Source of the DNA: Agromyces protaetiae
GTDB taxonomy: Bacteria > Actinomycetota > Actinomycetes > Actinomycetales > Microbacteriaceae
Length of the DNA: 64,000 nt
NCBI RefSeq assembly: GCF_030866785.1
Contig: NZ_CP133018.1
Location: 3,410,001-3,474,000, forward strand
Direction of reading: 5' to 3'
Part shown: piece after piece, positions 16,497 through 25,089 of the stretch
Layout of the letters: the number at the start of each line of letters is the position of its first letter
Numbering within the stretch: the first letter of the stretch is position 1
The notes under the pieces: generated by a model
The model's database searches: none
Told to the model about the DNA's origin: nothing
What the model saw: the letters and a program-made list of their open reading frames with translations, nothing else
Translations under genes and position numbers: made by a program

Positions 16497-16991
16497 GTGA
16501 ACCACCCCGTGTCCGTCGCGGTCGAACCGCCCCGGCAACCCGACGTCGAGCTGCTCCTCCAGGGCAGCACGACCTACGCCCAGTCGCTCGGCTACCCGCC
16601 CGAGGCCAACTTCCTGCTCGACGTCGCGCAGCTCGAACGAGCCGAGGTGCGGGTCTACGTGGCGCGCACCGGCGACGGCACGGCGGTCGGCATCGCCGCG
16701 ATCGTCGACGGCCGCGGCGACGGCACGGGCGACCTCGGTGAGCTCAAGCGCATGTTCGTCGCCGACTCCGCGCGCGGTCTGGGCGTCGCGGGTCGGCTGC
16801 TGCACGCCATCGAGACGGATGCCTCGTCGCGCGGCCTGCGGCAGATCGTGCTCGAGACCGGCACGCTGCACCTGCCCGCGCAGGCGCTCTATGCGAAACA
16901 CGGCTACCGGCGCATCCCGGCCTTCGGCCAGTACGTCGGCGAGCCCTACAGCGTGTGCATGGCCAAAGACCTCGGTGCGCCGCGGCTCTGA
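16497..16991 (+). CDS. GNAT-family N-acetyltransferase
   Basis: 164 residues. The GNAT core is clear: GELKRMFVADSARGLGVAGRLLHAIE contains the R-G-L-G-V-A pyrophosphate-binding loop for acetyl-CoA, followed by LRQIVLETG and ALYAKHGYRRIPAFGQYVGEPYSVCMAKDL. GTG at 16497 is the first start after the upstream stop. The substrate is unknown (amino acid, peptide or small molecule). Confidence 0.88.
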   Translation: MNHPVSVAVEPPRQPDVELLLQGSTTYAQSLGYPPEANFLLDVAQLERAEVRVYVARTGDGTAVGIAAIVDGRGDGTGDLGELKRMFVADSARGLGVAGRLLHAIETDASSRGLRQIVLETGTLHLPAQALYAKHGYRRIPAFGQYVGEPYSVCMAKDLGAPRL

Positions 16992-17052
16992 CCGCGTCCA
17001 CGAACGGCCCGAACCTGAGGTAGCATCAAGCACCCTCGAATCCGGAGCCCCC

Positions 17053-18075
17053 GTGTCCCGTTCCCTTCCCTCCGGCGGCCGCGGGGCCTGGCGACGCCGT
17101 CGTGGGCTCCTCACCGCCGCGGCCGTCGCCGCCGCGCTGGCGATCACCGGCGCGCTCTCGGCGTTCCATCCTGCGCTCCGCGAGATCGACCCGGGCGGCG
17201 AGAAGGCGGCGAGCGAGGTGGTGCCGGGCGAGATCATCGGTATCCGCACGTTCACGCCGCCCGCGGGCCTCGTGGTCGACGCCGACCTCGAGTACGGCAC
17301 CCGCGAAGACGGCACGCTGCTGACGCTCGACGTCTGCCGGCCGGCGAGCTCGCCGGCGGTCGGCGGGCACGTCGGCGAGACCTTCCCGACGGTGGTCTCC
17401 GTGCACGGCGGCAGCTGGGCGCGCGGCGACAAGGCCAACGCCGACTGGCGGAACGTCTGTCTGTGGCTCGCGAGCGAGGGGTTCGTCGCGGCATCCGTGA
17501 ACTACCGGCTCGTCCCGAACGCGACGTTCCCGGCCCAGCTCGACGACGTGTCGCTCGCGGTCGAATGGTTGCGTGAGCCGGATCAGACCGAGCGGTTCGG
17601 GATCGACCCCGCCCGCATCGGCGTCTTCGGCGGCTCCGCCGGGGGCAACCTCGCGGCGCTCCTCGGCGCGGCCGGCGACGGCGCGACCGACGTCGGCGCG
17701 CGGGTCGCCGCGGTCGCACAGCTCTCGGGCCCGGTCGCGCTCGACGCGCTCGAGGGGTCGTCGACGTGGCTGCAGGCGATCAGTGCGGCCTACGTCGGTT
17801 GCGAGGCATCCGCCCTCATGTCGGGTGGCTGCGAGCTCGCGACGGATGCCTCGGCGGCGACGCATCTCGATGCGAGCGACCCGCCCGTCTTCATCGGCCA
17901 TGCCGAAGACGAGGTGATCCCACTCGCGCAGTCGCTCGGGTACGCGGCGGCGCTGCGCGCTGCCGGTGTGCCGGTGGACCTGGCCGTGGTGCCGGGCGGC
18001 GCCCACTCGATCGGGATCCTCGACGAGGCCATGCGCGCTCGCGTCGCGGGCTTCCTGCACACCTACCTCGGCTGA
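17053..18075 (+). CDS. Secreted/membrane-anchored alpha/beta hydrolase (esterase, HSL/BD-FAE type)
   Basis: 340 residues. Basic N-terminus then one hydrophobic segment (~residues 20-38, LLTAAAVAAALAITGALSAF), so exported or anchored. Oxyanion motif HGGSWARG, nucleophile GGSAGGN (GxSxG), acid in HAEDEVIPLAQ, catalytic His in GGAHSIG. This is the pattern of carboxylesterases related to kynurenine formamidase and feruloyl esterases. GTG at 17053 chosen because it starts just before the signal segment; GGAG lies a few bases upstream. Substrate unknown. Confidence 0.88.
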   Translation: MSRSLPSGGRGAWRRRRGLLTAAAVAAALAITGALSAFHPALREIDPGGEKAASEVVPGEIIGIRTFTPPAGLVVDADLEYGTREDGTLLTLDVCRPASSPAVGGHVGETFPTVVSVHGGSWARGDKANADWRNVCLWLASEGFVAASVNYRLVPNATFPAQLDDVSLAVEWLREPDQTERFGIDPARIGVFGGSAGGNLAALLGAAGDGATDVGARVAAVAQLSGPVALDALEGSSTWLQAISAAYVGCEASALMSGGCELATDASAATHLDASDPPVFIGHAEDEVIPLAQSLGYAAALRAAGVPVDLAVVPGGAHSIGILDEAMRARVAGFLHTYLG

Positions 18076-18128
18076 TCGCGCGTCCGCAAGCGCTCGACCC
18101 GGGCGGCGCGAACTGCGATCATCCTCGT

Positions 18129-19133
18129 GTGCCCGACGACGACACCCCCACTGCCATCACCCGCGCGGAGTGGCGACTGATCCTCGTGCGCACCTGGCAC
18201 GAGTTCCGCATCAACCAGGCGGTCGACATCGCCTCGGCGCTCACGTACTACGCGGTGCTCGCGGTGTTCCCGTCGACGCTGGCCGCGCTCGCGCTGCTCG
18301 GAGCGTTCGGCACCGCCGAGGAGGTCACGCGCGAGGTGCTGCGGGTCGTCGCCGACCTCGGCGGCGAGTCGGCCGTGCGGGCGCTCGACGACCCGGTCGA
18401 ACAGTTGCTGACCGCCTCGCACCACTGGTTCGCCCTGATCGTCGGGCTGGGTGCGGCGCTCTGGGCGATCTCGGGATACCTCGGGGTGTTCGGTCGTGGC
18501 ATGAACCGTGTGCTCGGCGTCGAAGAGGGCCGGCCGTTCTGGACGTCGCGGCCCGCGATGCTCCTGGTCGCCGCGATCGTCCTCGTGCTGGCGGCCGGCG
18601 TCGCGCTGCTGCTCATCCTCTCCGGCCCGATCGCCGATGCGGTCGCGCGAGGGCTCGGCCTCGATGAGGGCGTCGTGTTCTGGTGGGACCTCGCGAAGCT
18701 GCCCGTCGCGGCCATCCTGATGTCCGCGCTCATCGCGCTGCTCTACTGGGCGACGCCCAACGTCAAGCGGCGCCACTTCCGCTGGCTGAGTGTGGGGGCG
18801 ACCGCGGCGCTCGCGACCTGGTTGATCACCACGGCCCTGTTCGGGTGGTACGTCGTCGGCTTCCGGACCTACGAGCGCAACTACGGGGTGCTCGGCTTCG
18901 CCGTCGCATTCCTGCTGTGGGTCTGGCTGTCGAACGTCGCGATCATGCTCGGCGCCGTCTTGGACTCCGAGGTCGAGCGGGTGCGGCAGCTCCGCGCCGG
19001 AGTCGCCGCCGAGGAGCGATTGCAGCTCCCGCTCCGCGAGGACCGCATGCTCCTGAAGAACCGCGAGCAGCGCAACGCCGACATCCGGGCGTCGGCCGAG
19101 CTCAAGCCGCACACCGCCGTCGACGGCCTCTGA
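18129..19133 (+). CDS. YihY/BrkB-family integral membrane protein
   Basis: 334 residues with about six transmembrane helices. The family signature ALTYYAVLAVFPSTLAALALLG near the N-terminus and YGVLGFAVAFLLWVWLSNVAIMLGAVLDSE near the C-terminus are typical. Formerly mis-annotated as ribonuclease BN; actual function unclear, possibly transport or envelope integrity. GTG start at 18129. A basic/charged ~50-residue cytoplasmic tail follows the last helix. Confidence 0.9.
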   Translation: MPDDDTPTAITRAEWRLILVRTWHEFRINQAVDIASALTYYAVLAVFPSTLAALALLGAFGTAEEVTREVLRVVADLGGESAVRALDDPVEQLLTASHHWFALIVGLGAALWAISGYLGVFGRGMNRVLGVEEGRPFWTSRPAMLLVAAIVLVLAAGVALLLILSGPIADAVARGLGLDEGVVFWWDLAKLPVAAILMSALIALLYWATPNVKRRHFRWLSVGATAALATWLITTALFGWYVVGFRTYERNYGVLGFAVAFLLWVWLSNVAIMLGAVLDSEVERVRQLRAGVAAEERLQLPLREDRMLLKNREQRNADIRASAELKPHTAVDGL

Positions 19134-19148
19134 CCGTCACCGGGGGCG

Positions 19149-19682
19149 TCAGTGGCCGGTGTGGCCGCCGAGGTCGCCGTGCAGCTGGCCGTGCGGGACC
19201 GCCGAGTCGCCGGCTTCGGTCGCCGCGAGGGCGGGGGTCGCGAGCGCCGCGGTGAGCGCGGCACCCGCGAGCATGCCGACGACCGGCAGCCGCCGCTGCG
19301 GCGCGCGGGCCTCGCGACGGGCGACATCCGTGCCCCGGCGCCGCGCCCGCACTCCCGCGGCCGCGCCGAACGCGACCACGAGCACGAACAGGTCGGCCGC
19401 GAGCAGGGGCATCACCGCGATGCCCGACGTCGCGGCACTGCCGGTCACGACGAGGGCCGCCGAACCGGCGAGCACCCCGAGGCATCCGCCCAGGGTCGTC
19501 GCCGGCGCGACGATGCGACCGGCCCGTAGCGCGAGAACGCCCTGGCCGAGTGCGGCGACGCCGCACCCGACCAGGGCCGCACCGGCGTAGCCCCCTGCGC
19601 CGGCGGCCACCGCGGTGAGGACGAGCCCGGCGCCGAGGGCGGCGAGCATCGGCCAGCTCCGAAGGTGATCCGTGAGGGCCAT
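19149..19682 (-). CDS. Small multi-pass membrane protein, unknown
   Basis: 177 residues, four or five hydrophobic segments (for example MLAALGAGLVLTAVAAGAGG and AVMPLLAADLFVLVVAFGAA), then a short His/Gly-rich tail ending HGDLGGHTGH. The ATG at 19682 lies 10 bp after the DUF4383 gene with AGGAA upstream, so the two are probably co-transcribed under the SigK-like promoter. Function unknown; the His-rich tail might bind metal. Confidence 0.75.
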   Translation of the reverse strand: MALTDHLRSWPMLAALGAGLVLTAVAAGAGGYAGAALVGCGVAALGQGVLALRAGRIVAPATTLGGCLGVLAGSAALVVTGSAATSGIAVMPLLAADLFVLVVAFGAAAGVRARRRGTDVARREARAPQRRLPVVGMLAGAALTAALATPALAATEAGDSAVPHGQLHGDLGGHTGH

Positions 19683-19692
19683 GACGGGTTTC

Positions 19693-20106
19693 CTAGGCGG
19701 TCGCCGCGCGAACGCCGCGGCCGCGCTCGGCACCCAGGCCCACGCCGAGCAGCACGAGGGCGCTCGCGAGGTGGAGGAAGTGGTCCGCGGTGTTCAGGGC
19801 GAGGATGTTCGCACCCGTGTCCGCGATGAAGAACCCGACGATGCCGAGCAGCAGGTACGCCGCACCGATGACCGTGTTCGTCACCTTCGCCGCATGTGCG
19901 TTCGCGAGACCGGCGATCAGCAGCGCGCCACCGATCAGCAGGTGGGCGATGTTGTGCAGCGGGTTCACCTCGAAGATGCCGAGGAGCAGTCCGCCCTCGG
20001 TGGCGATGAAGCCTACGCCGCCGGTGACGGCGAAGCCGAGCAGGCCGACGAGGACGTAGACGGCGCCGAAGACGGTGGCGACGATCCGGTTGGGTGAGTT
20101 GCGCAT
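19693..20106 (-). CDS. DUF4383 membrane protein
   Basis: 137 residues, four transmembrane helices. NPLHNIAHLLIGGALLIAGL and NILALNTADHFLHLASALVLLGVGLG match the DUF4383 family. A strong ribosome-binding site (AAGGAGGAG) precedes the ATG at 20106. A SigK-like promoter motif lies at 20150-20180. Biochemical role not known; association with a SigK-type sigma factor suggests envelope or redox stress. Confidence 0.85.
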   Translation of the reverse strand: MRNSPNRIVATVFGAVYVLVGLLGFAVTGGVGFIATEGGLLLGIFEVNPLHNIAHLLIGGALLIAGLANAHAAKVTNTVIGAAYLLLGIVGFFIADTGANILALNTADHFLHLASALVLLGVGLGAERGRGVRAATA

Positions 20107-20149
20107 GATCTCCTCCTTGGTGGCACGACTGATGTCGTGTCCGGTCAGC

Positions 20150-20180
20150 GGTTCGGAGCGGATGCCCCGAACGGATTGGA
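20150..20180 (-). promoter_or_regulatory. SigK-like promoter of the DUF4383 operon
   Basis: Reading leftward: -35-like TCCAATCC (20173-20180) and -10-like TCCGAACC (20150-20157), 15 bp apart. The same two octamers occur before the fasciclin gene. They resemble the mycobacterial SigK consensus as I recall it (CCATCC, 17 bp, CCGAAT). Confidence 0.7.
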
Positions 20181-20186
20181 CTCGGG

Positions 20187-20855
20187 TCACATCGCGGGCA
20201 TCAGCACCGTGTCGATGAGGTAGACGGTCGCGTTGGCGGTCTTGACCCCGCCGCAGACGACCGTCGCGTCATTGACCATGAGGGTGTCGCCGGATCCGGT
20301 CACCTCGACCGTGCCGCCCTGGACCGTGGTCTGCGTCCCCACGACCTCATCGGGCGAGAGCTGACCGGGCACGACGTGGTAGGTGAGGACCGAGCTCAGC
20401 GTCGCGGTGTCGGTCTTCAACGACTCAATCACGGCCGGGTCGATCTTCGCGAACGCGTCGTCGACCGGGGCGAACACCGTGAACTCGTCGCCGTTGAGCG
20501 TGTCGACCAGGTCGACCTCGGGGTTCAGCTGGCCCGAGACCGCCGCGACGAGCGTCGTCAGCATCGGGTTGTTCGACGCGGCGACCGCGACGGGGTCCTG
20601 GGACATGCCGGCCACCGAGCCGGGCCCGTCCGGGACCTCCTCGGCGTACGCCGCACAGCCGGCGCCGACGAGGTCGGCTGCGGGGTCCATCTCCATGGCC
20701 TCTTCGCTGGGCGTGGCCTCCTCGCTCATCGCGGGCTCGTCGCTCTCGGTGGACGAGTCGCCCATGCTGCAGCCGGCGAGGCCGAGTGCGGCGATCGCGG
20801 TGATCGAGAATGCGGCGAGGGCGGTACGTGTGCTGCGGGTGCGGAACGATCGCAT
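20187..20855 (-). CDS. Fasciclin-domain lipoprotein (MPT70/MPT83-like)
   Basis: 222 residues. Lipoprotein signal with lipobox LAGC at ~residues 24-27, an acidic Ser/Glu linker, then one fasciclin (FAS1) domain: [26 protein letters not shown], the H1 motif [14 protein letters not shown], and H2 [15 protein letters not shown], ending [12 protein letters not shown]. In mycobacteria the homologues MPT70/MPT83 are the main SigK targets. RBS AAGGAGAAG precedes the ATG at 20855. The gene is divergent from the sigK-like gene and carries a SigK-type promoter. Confidence 0.92.
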   Translation of the reverse strand: MRSFRTRSTRTALAAFSITAIAALGLAGCSMGDSSTESDEPAMSEEATPSEEAMEMDPAADLVGAGCAAYAEEVPDGPGSVAGMSQDPVAVAASNNPMLTTLVAAVSGQLNPEVDLVDTLNGDEFTVFAPVDDAFAKIDPAVIESLKTDTATLSSVLTYHVVPGQLSPDEVVGTQTTVQGGTVEVTGSGDTLMVNDATVVCGGVKTANATVYLIDTVLMPAM

Positions 20856-20900
20856 GATCTTCTCCTTCGTTGGCCGACCCGGGAGCGGGCCGTTTCGAGG

Positions 20901-20930
20901 GGTTCGGAGACACACGGCCGACGGATTGGA
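20901..20930 (-). promoter_or_regulatory. SigK-like promoter of the fasciclin gene
   Basis: Leftward TCCAATCC (20923-20930) and TCCGAACC (20901-20908) with a 14-bp gap. Identical octamers to those before the DUF4383 gene. The start codon follows 46 bp downstream. Confidence 0.72.
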
Positions 20931-20962
20931 ACCCGACGACGAATGCGTCGATCTCAAGACGT

Positions 20963-20991
20963 GCAATCGGATCCGGGCTCCGCTCCGAATC
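20963..20991 (+). promoter_or_regulatory. Possible autoregulatory promoter of the ECF sigma gene
   Basis: GCAATCGG (20963-20970) and TCCGAATC (20984-20991), 13 bp apart, resemble the two flanking SigK-like promoters on the opposite strand but match less well. Confidence 0.35.
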
Positions 20992-21099
20992 ACCGATGAC
21001 TCACGAAAGGGGGATTCCCGTGCCGACCTCCCGTTACCACACCCCTTCGCCGCTCGCCAGGGGCTCCCGCGTCCCGTGGTCTCTGCCACGCTTGGCGAC

Positions 21100-21681
21100 G
21101 TGGTGGACCGCGGGAACCAAGACCCAGACTCCCGCCCTCGGACCCTCGAACAGCTGCTCGTGGCGACCGCGAGCGGCGACCGAGGCGCGTTCTCCCTGCT
21201 CTACGACCAGACCGCACCGCGCGTGTTCGGGCTCGTACGCCGGCTCCTCGTCGACGCCGCGCAGGCTGAGGAGGTGACGCAAGACGTGTTCCTCGAGATC
21301 TGGCAGACCGCCACACGATTCGACCCCGAGCGCGGCAACGCCGTCGCCTGGCTGCTCACGCTCGCGCACCGTCGCGCCGTCGACCGGGTGCGCTCGGCGC
21401 AGGCGTCCCGCGAACGTGATCTCAAGGCCGGCGCCCGCGACCTCGCCGTCCCCGTCGACGACGTCGCCGAGGCGGCCGAGGTGCGCATCGAGCACGAGCG
21501 CGTGAACGCCGCCTTCGGCGATCTCAGCGAAGCGCAGCGCGAGTGCATCGCCCTGGCGTACTACGGCGGCTGCACGCAGTCCGAGATCGCAGCGAAACTG
21601 CAGGTTCCGCTCGGTACGGTGAAGACGCGGCTGCGAGATGGCATGATTCGGCTGCGCGAGGTGCTGGGGGTGACGACATGA
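21100..21681 (+). CDS. sigK: ECF RNA polymerase sigma factor, SigK-like
   Basis: 193 residues. Region 2: [40 protein letters not shown]; region 4: [49 protein letters not shown]. The pair GTG-GTG at 21100/21103 is the best start, just before the conserved part. The stop overlaps the anti-sigma ATG (ATGA). Combination with an RskA-type partner and a divergent fasciclin gene is the hallmark of the SigK/RskA system. Confidence 0.92.
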   Translation: MVDRGNQDPDSRPRTLEQLLVATASGDRGAFSLLYDQTAPRVFGLVRRLLVDAAQAEEVTQDVFLEIWQTATRFDPERGNAVAWLLTLAHRRAVDRVRSAQASRERDLKAGARDLAVPVDDVAEAAEVRIEHERVNAAFGDLSEAQRECIALAYYGGCTQSEIAAKLQVPLGTVKTRLRDGMIRLREVLGVTT

Positions 21682-22532
21682 GCCGGGCGGATGACTCGGA
21701 GCGGTCGTCACGCGTCGACCCCGACCTCCTCGCGCTCGCGCCGGGCTACGCCCTCGACGCCCTCGACGAGTTCGAGCGGGCGCGTTTCGAGCGGGCGCTC
21801 GCGACGTCGCCCGAGCTGCAGGCCGAGGTCGCGGCGTTCGGTGCCGCGGCGGCCGGCCTCGCCGAAGCGGTGCCCGCGGAGGAGCCTCCGCCGAGCGTGA
21901 AGGCCGGCCTGTTCGCCCGGCTCGACGACGTCGAGCAGGAACGACGGGCGACCGCGGCCGGCGCGGCGGCGGCCGGCGCGGCGGCGCACGCGGCGGCTGA
22001 CGGGGCGGCGCACGGTGGCGGCACGCTCGACGACGGCGCGGCCGACGGCGGCGTGGTCGACGAGCTCGCGGCGCGCCGTGCACGCCGACGGCTCGCGATC
22101 GCGATCTCGTCCGCAGCGGCCGTCGCCCTGGTGCTCGCGGGCGTCGTGTTCGGGGTGAACTGGCCCGGGCCCAACGGCTGGGGCGCGCAGCGCGAGCTCG
22201 CGCAGCTGGCCGAGGCATCCGACACCCAGACCGCGACGATCGAGACGGCCGACGGCGGCGAGGTGACCCTCGTCTGGTCGGAGGAGCAGGGGCGGAGCGC
22301 GATCCGCGCGGCGGGCCTGCCCGACGTGGGCGGCGACCGCACCTACGAGCTCTGGTACATCGACGACGCCGGCGCCGTGCCGGCCGGCACGTTCGACGTG
22401 CGCGGCGACGCGGACGCGTGGCGCATCCTCGAGGGCGACTTCGACCCCGGGGTCGTCGTGGGTATCACGGTCGAGCCGGCCGGCGGGTCCGAGCAGCCGA
22501 CCAGCGAGCCGATCGCGGTCCTGCAGACCTGA
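21678..22532 (+). CDS. rskA: Anti-sigma-K factor RskA
   Basis: 284 residues. Cytoplasmic N-terminal zinc-less anti-sigma domain (DPDLLALAPGYALDALDEFERARFERAL), an Ala/Gly/Asp-rich linker (~residues 85-135), one transmembrane helix (~136-160, ISSAAAVALVLAGVVFGV) and an extracytoplasmic RskA domain ending in GDRTYELWYIDDAGAVPAGTF and DPGVVVGITVEPAGGSEQPT. It should sequester the adjacent sigma factor until cleaved by regulated proteolysis. Confidence 0.92.
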   Translation: MSRADDSERSSRVDPDLLALAPGYALDALDEFERARFERALATSPELQAEVAAFGAAAAGLAEAVPAEEPPPSVKAGLFARLDDVEQERRATAAGAAAAGAAAHAAADGAAHGGGTLDDGAADGGVVDELAARRARRRLAIAISSAAAVALVLAGVVFGVNWPGPNGWGAQRELAQLAEASDTQTATIETADGGEVTLVWSEEQGRSAIRAAGLPDVGGDRTYELWYIDDAGAVPAGTFDVRGDADAWRILEGDFDPGVVVGITVEPAGGSEQPTSEPIAVLQT

Positions 22533-22585
22533 TCGCACGGGCCGACATCCGGGTGAAATGCGAGGACGGTTACACTCGCCAGGCG

Positions 22586-23176
22586 ATGTCCACCGAACCC
22601 ATCACCGTATCCATCCGCCGCGAGGTCGACCCGTCGCGCATCTCCGAGGCGACCGTCTGGGTGCAGACGGGCGTGAACCTCGCGAACAAGTACCCGGGGT
22701 TCCTCGGTTCCGGCTGGGTCCGCGCCGGGGAGGACTCCACGGTCTGGCACATGCTCTACCGGTTCGCGACCGAGGACACCCTCGAGGCCTGGGAGCGTTC
22801 GTCGGAACGCACCTGGTGGCTCTCGATGGGTGAGGGCTTCGTGCGCTCCGAGCGCAGCAGACGGCGCACGGGCATCGAGGGCTGGTTCGATGAGCCGCCC
22901 ACGGGTTCGACTCCCACGACGGATGCCTCGGCTGCGAGTGCGACGGCCGTTCCCGCGGCCCCGCCGCGGTGGAAGCAGGCGGTGACGATCTGGCTCGGGT
23001 TCTTCCCGGTGAACCTCGCGTTCACGTACCTGATGACGCCCGTGCCGGGCTGGGGCGAGCTGCCGCTGTGGCTGCGCGTGCTCCTGACGACCGCCGTGCT
23101 CACGCCGGTCATGGCGTACTGGGTGCTGCCCCTCGTGACCAGGGCGCTGCGCAGATGGCTGACGCCGGGGCGCTGA
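22586..23176 (+). CDS. ABM-domain protein with C-terminal membrane anchor
   Basis: 196 residues. N-terminal ~100 residues form an antibiotic-biosynthesis-monooxygenase-like ferredoxin fold (VSIRREVDPSRISEATVWVQTGVNLANKYPGFLGSGWVR). After a Thr/Ala-rich linker come two transmembrane helices (VTIWLGFFPVNLAFTYLM and LRVLLTTAVLTPVMAYWVLPL). This ABM plus two-helix arrangement is known in actinobacteria and cyanobacteria but its role is unclear. The next gene starts inside its last 22 bases. Confidence 0.8.
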   Translation: MSTEPITVSIRREVDPSRISEATVWVQTGVNLANKYPGFLGSGWVRAGEDSTVWHMLYRFATEDTLEAWERSSERTWWLSMGEGFVRSERSRRRTGIEGWFDEPPTGSTPTTDASAASATAVPAAPPRWKQAVTIWLGFFPVNLAFTYLMTPVPGWGELPLWLRVLLTTAVLTPVMAYWVLPLVTRALRRWLTPGR

Positions 23177-24891
23177 GCACGCCGGCGGGCAGCCGGCCGC
23201 CCGCCGGCGTGCCGCCGCTCGGGCCGCGGCGTCTGGCAATCACCTGGTCGATTCCGGACGGGTTCGGCGGGATGACCTCCGCGATGCTGCACCGCTCACG
23301 CGCGCTCGTGGCGGCCACCGGGGGCACGGTCGACCTGCTGACGTTCGATCCGCGCAGCGGGTACGACGAGATCCGGCAGCGCCTCACGGACCGGGGTGAG
23401 CTGACCGACGGTGTGCGGCTCAGAAATCTGTACGAGGAGCTGGCGGAACTCGGCGGGGGCGGGCCGTCGGTCGAGGTCCGCGAGATCCGCGACCGGTCCG
23501 GCGACCTCGCCCGCGTCGAGCATCGGCGCGCCGACGGCTCGCTCGCGGTGCTCGACGAGCGCACGGCGGTCGCGGGCGGGCGCAGGCGGCTGACCGCGTT
23601 CGACACGAGCGGGACCCGAGTCGGGCAGTGGCCCGGGGCGTGGGCCTGCTACACCGCGTGGATCGACCGGCTCGTCGGCGACACACCCGCCGTCGCCGTC
23701 GTCGACAGCAAGACCATGGCGCCGTTCGTCGCGGGCCTTCGCCGCCCGAACCTCGCGACGGTGCACGTCGTGCACGCCTCGCACCTCGAGGGCCGAGCGC
23801 GGCCGTACGCGCCGCTGCGCCGGTCGCGCGCGACCGCCCTCGCTCGCATGGAGCGGTTCGACGCCGTGGTGTTCCTCACGGAACGTCAGCGCGGGGACAC
23901 GGTGCAGCTGCTCGGCGACCCGGGCAATCTCGCGGTGATCCCGAACGGCCGCGCGCTGCCCGCGTACGCCGACGGCCACGGCGCGCGCGGCGGCGGGGTC
24001 GTGGTCGCGGGGCTGACCGCACGCAAGCGGGTGGGCGATGCGATCGAGATCGCCGCGATGGCCGGCGCGGGCGGCGCCGGTGGCTCGCCGGTCTCGCTGA
24101 CGATCGTCGGCGACGGGCCCGACCGTGAACGACTCGAACGACTCGCCGCGGACCAGCCGTGCGAGGTCGCGTTCACCGGGCATCGGCCCGACGGGGCCGA
24201 GGCGTTCGCCGAGGCATCCTGGATGCTCCTCACGAGCCGCAGCGAGGGATCGCCGCTCGTCCTCGCCGAGGCGATGGCGCGCGGCTGCGTGCCCATCGCC
24301 TACGACGTGCCCTACGGGCCCGCCGACCTGATCGAAGACGGCGTGAACGGATTCCTCGTGGCCGACGGCGACCGCGACGCGGCTGCCGCGGCGATCACCC
24401 GGCTGGTTCGCGCGACGCCCGCCGAGTGCGCCGCCATGCGCGAGGCCGCGCGGCGCACCGCGGAGCGGTTCGACGACGCGGTGGTGACCGGGGCCTGGCT
24501 CGCGATCGAGCGCGAGGCGCTCGACCGGGCCGGGGTGCCGGCGCGGGAGGTCGACGCCCACGTCGGACGTGTCAGGCTGCGGCTGCGGCGCGGCACGTTG
24601 CGGCTGAGCGCGCAGGTCTCGGGTGTCGCACGCGGCAGCGGCGTGACCGTGTCGTTCCGCGCGACTCGAACGACACGCGTGGTCCGGCGCCGGCTTCGGG
24701 TCGGGCGGGACGGCCGGCTGAGCGTGCGACTGGACCCGGCGGCGACGGCGCTCCTCGCAGCCCCTCGGCGCGCGCTCGACGTGAGCGTCCTCCTCGGCGA
24801 GGGTCGCGCGACCGTCGACCTTCCGCCGACGCGCCTGCACCCGGACCGCCGCAGCCTCCCGCGTCGCCTGCGCGACCGCCTCGCCCGCTGA
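23155..24891 (+). CDS. GT4-family glycosyltransferase (TagE/GtfA-like)
   Basis: 578 residues. GT-B fold: N-terminal Rossmann region WSIPDGFGGMTSAMLHRSRAL; donor-binding domain with VVVAGLTARKRVGDAIEIA, LTIVGDGPDRERLERLA and the E-x7-E motif in SRSEGSPLVLAEAMARGCVPIAYD. Similar to poly(glycerol/ribitol phosphate) glucosyltransferases that decorate teichoic acids. A C-terminal ~85-residue basic, beta-rich tail follows the catalytic domains. ATG at 23155 overlaps the preceding gene by 22 bp. Acceptor is not predictable. Confidence 0.87.
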   Translation: MADAGALSTPAGSRPPAGVPPLGPRRLAITWSIPDGFGGMTSAMLHRSRALVAATGGTVDLLTFDPRSGYDEIRQRLTDRGELTDGVRLRNLYEELAELGGGGPSVEVREIRDRSGDLARVEHRRADGSLAVLDERTAVAGGRRRLTAFDTSGTRVGQWPGAWACYTAWIDRLVGDTPAVAVVDSKTMAPFVAGLRRPNLATVHVVHASHLEGRARPYAPLRRSRATALARMERFDAVVFLTERQRGDTVQLLGDPGNLAVIPNGRALPAYADGHGARGGGVVVAGLTARKRVGDAIEIAAMAGAGGAGGSPVSLTIVGDGPDRERLERLAADQPCEVAFTGHRPDGAEAFAEASWMLLTSRSEGSPLVLAEAMARGCVPIAYDVPYGPADLIEDGVNGFLVADGDRDAAAAAITRLVRATPAECAAMREAARRTAERFDDAVVTGAWLAIEREALDRAGVPAREVDAHVGRVRLRLRRGTLRLSAQVSGVARGSGVTVSFRATRTTRVVRRRLRVGRDGRLSVRLDPAATALLAAPRRALDVSVLLGEGRATVDLPPTRLHPDRRSLPRRLRDRLAR

Positions 24892-25037
24892 TGCACGTCC
24901 CGTCTCCGACGGCGGGCGGGCCGACCATCGCCCAGATCGAGTCGGCGGTCATGTCGGCGCTCGAACGGTTCGAGGCGGCGAAGACCGAGGCGGCGAAGAC
25001 CGAGGCCACCACGGCCGCGGCCGGCCATCGCGACTGA
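24891..25037 (+). CDS. Small protein coupled to the glycosyltransferase (48 aa)
   Basis: ATG overlaps the glycosyltransferase stop (TGATG). The product starts MHVPSPTAGGPTIAQIESAV and continues as an Ala/Glu/Lys helix with a repeated EAAKT unit. A 21-bp terminator begins right after its stop, so transcription ends exactly with this gene, which argues for it being real. Function unknown. Confidence 0.5.
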   Translation: MHVPSPTAGGPTIAQIESAVMSALERFEAAKTEAAKTEATTAAAGHRD

Positions 25038-25082
25038 CCGCGAGCCGGCCCCGACCGCTGGGCGGTCGGGGCCGGCTCGCGG
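25038..25082. terminator. Strong bidirectional terminator
   Basis: Perfect 21-bp arms (25038-25058, 25062-25082) around TGG, placed between the end of the glycosyltransferase unit and the end of the convergent membrane-protein gene. Confidence 0.9.
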
Positions 25083-25089
25083 TGTGGCG

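Noticed and set aside
18129..19133. Annotation of the YihY-family protein as ribonuclease BN
   Set aside because: The RNase BN name was a historical misassignment; this is a multi-pass membrane protein.
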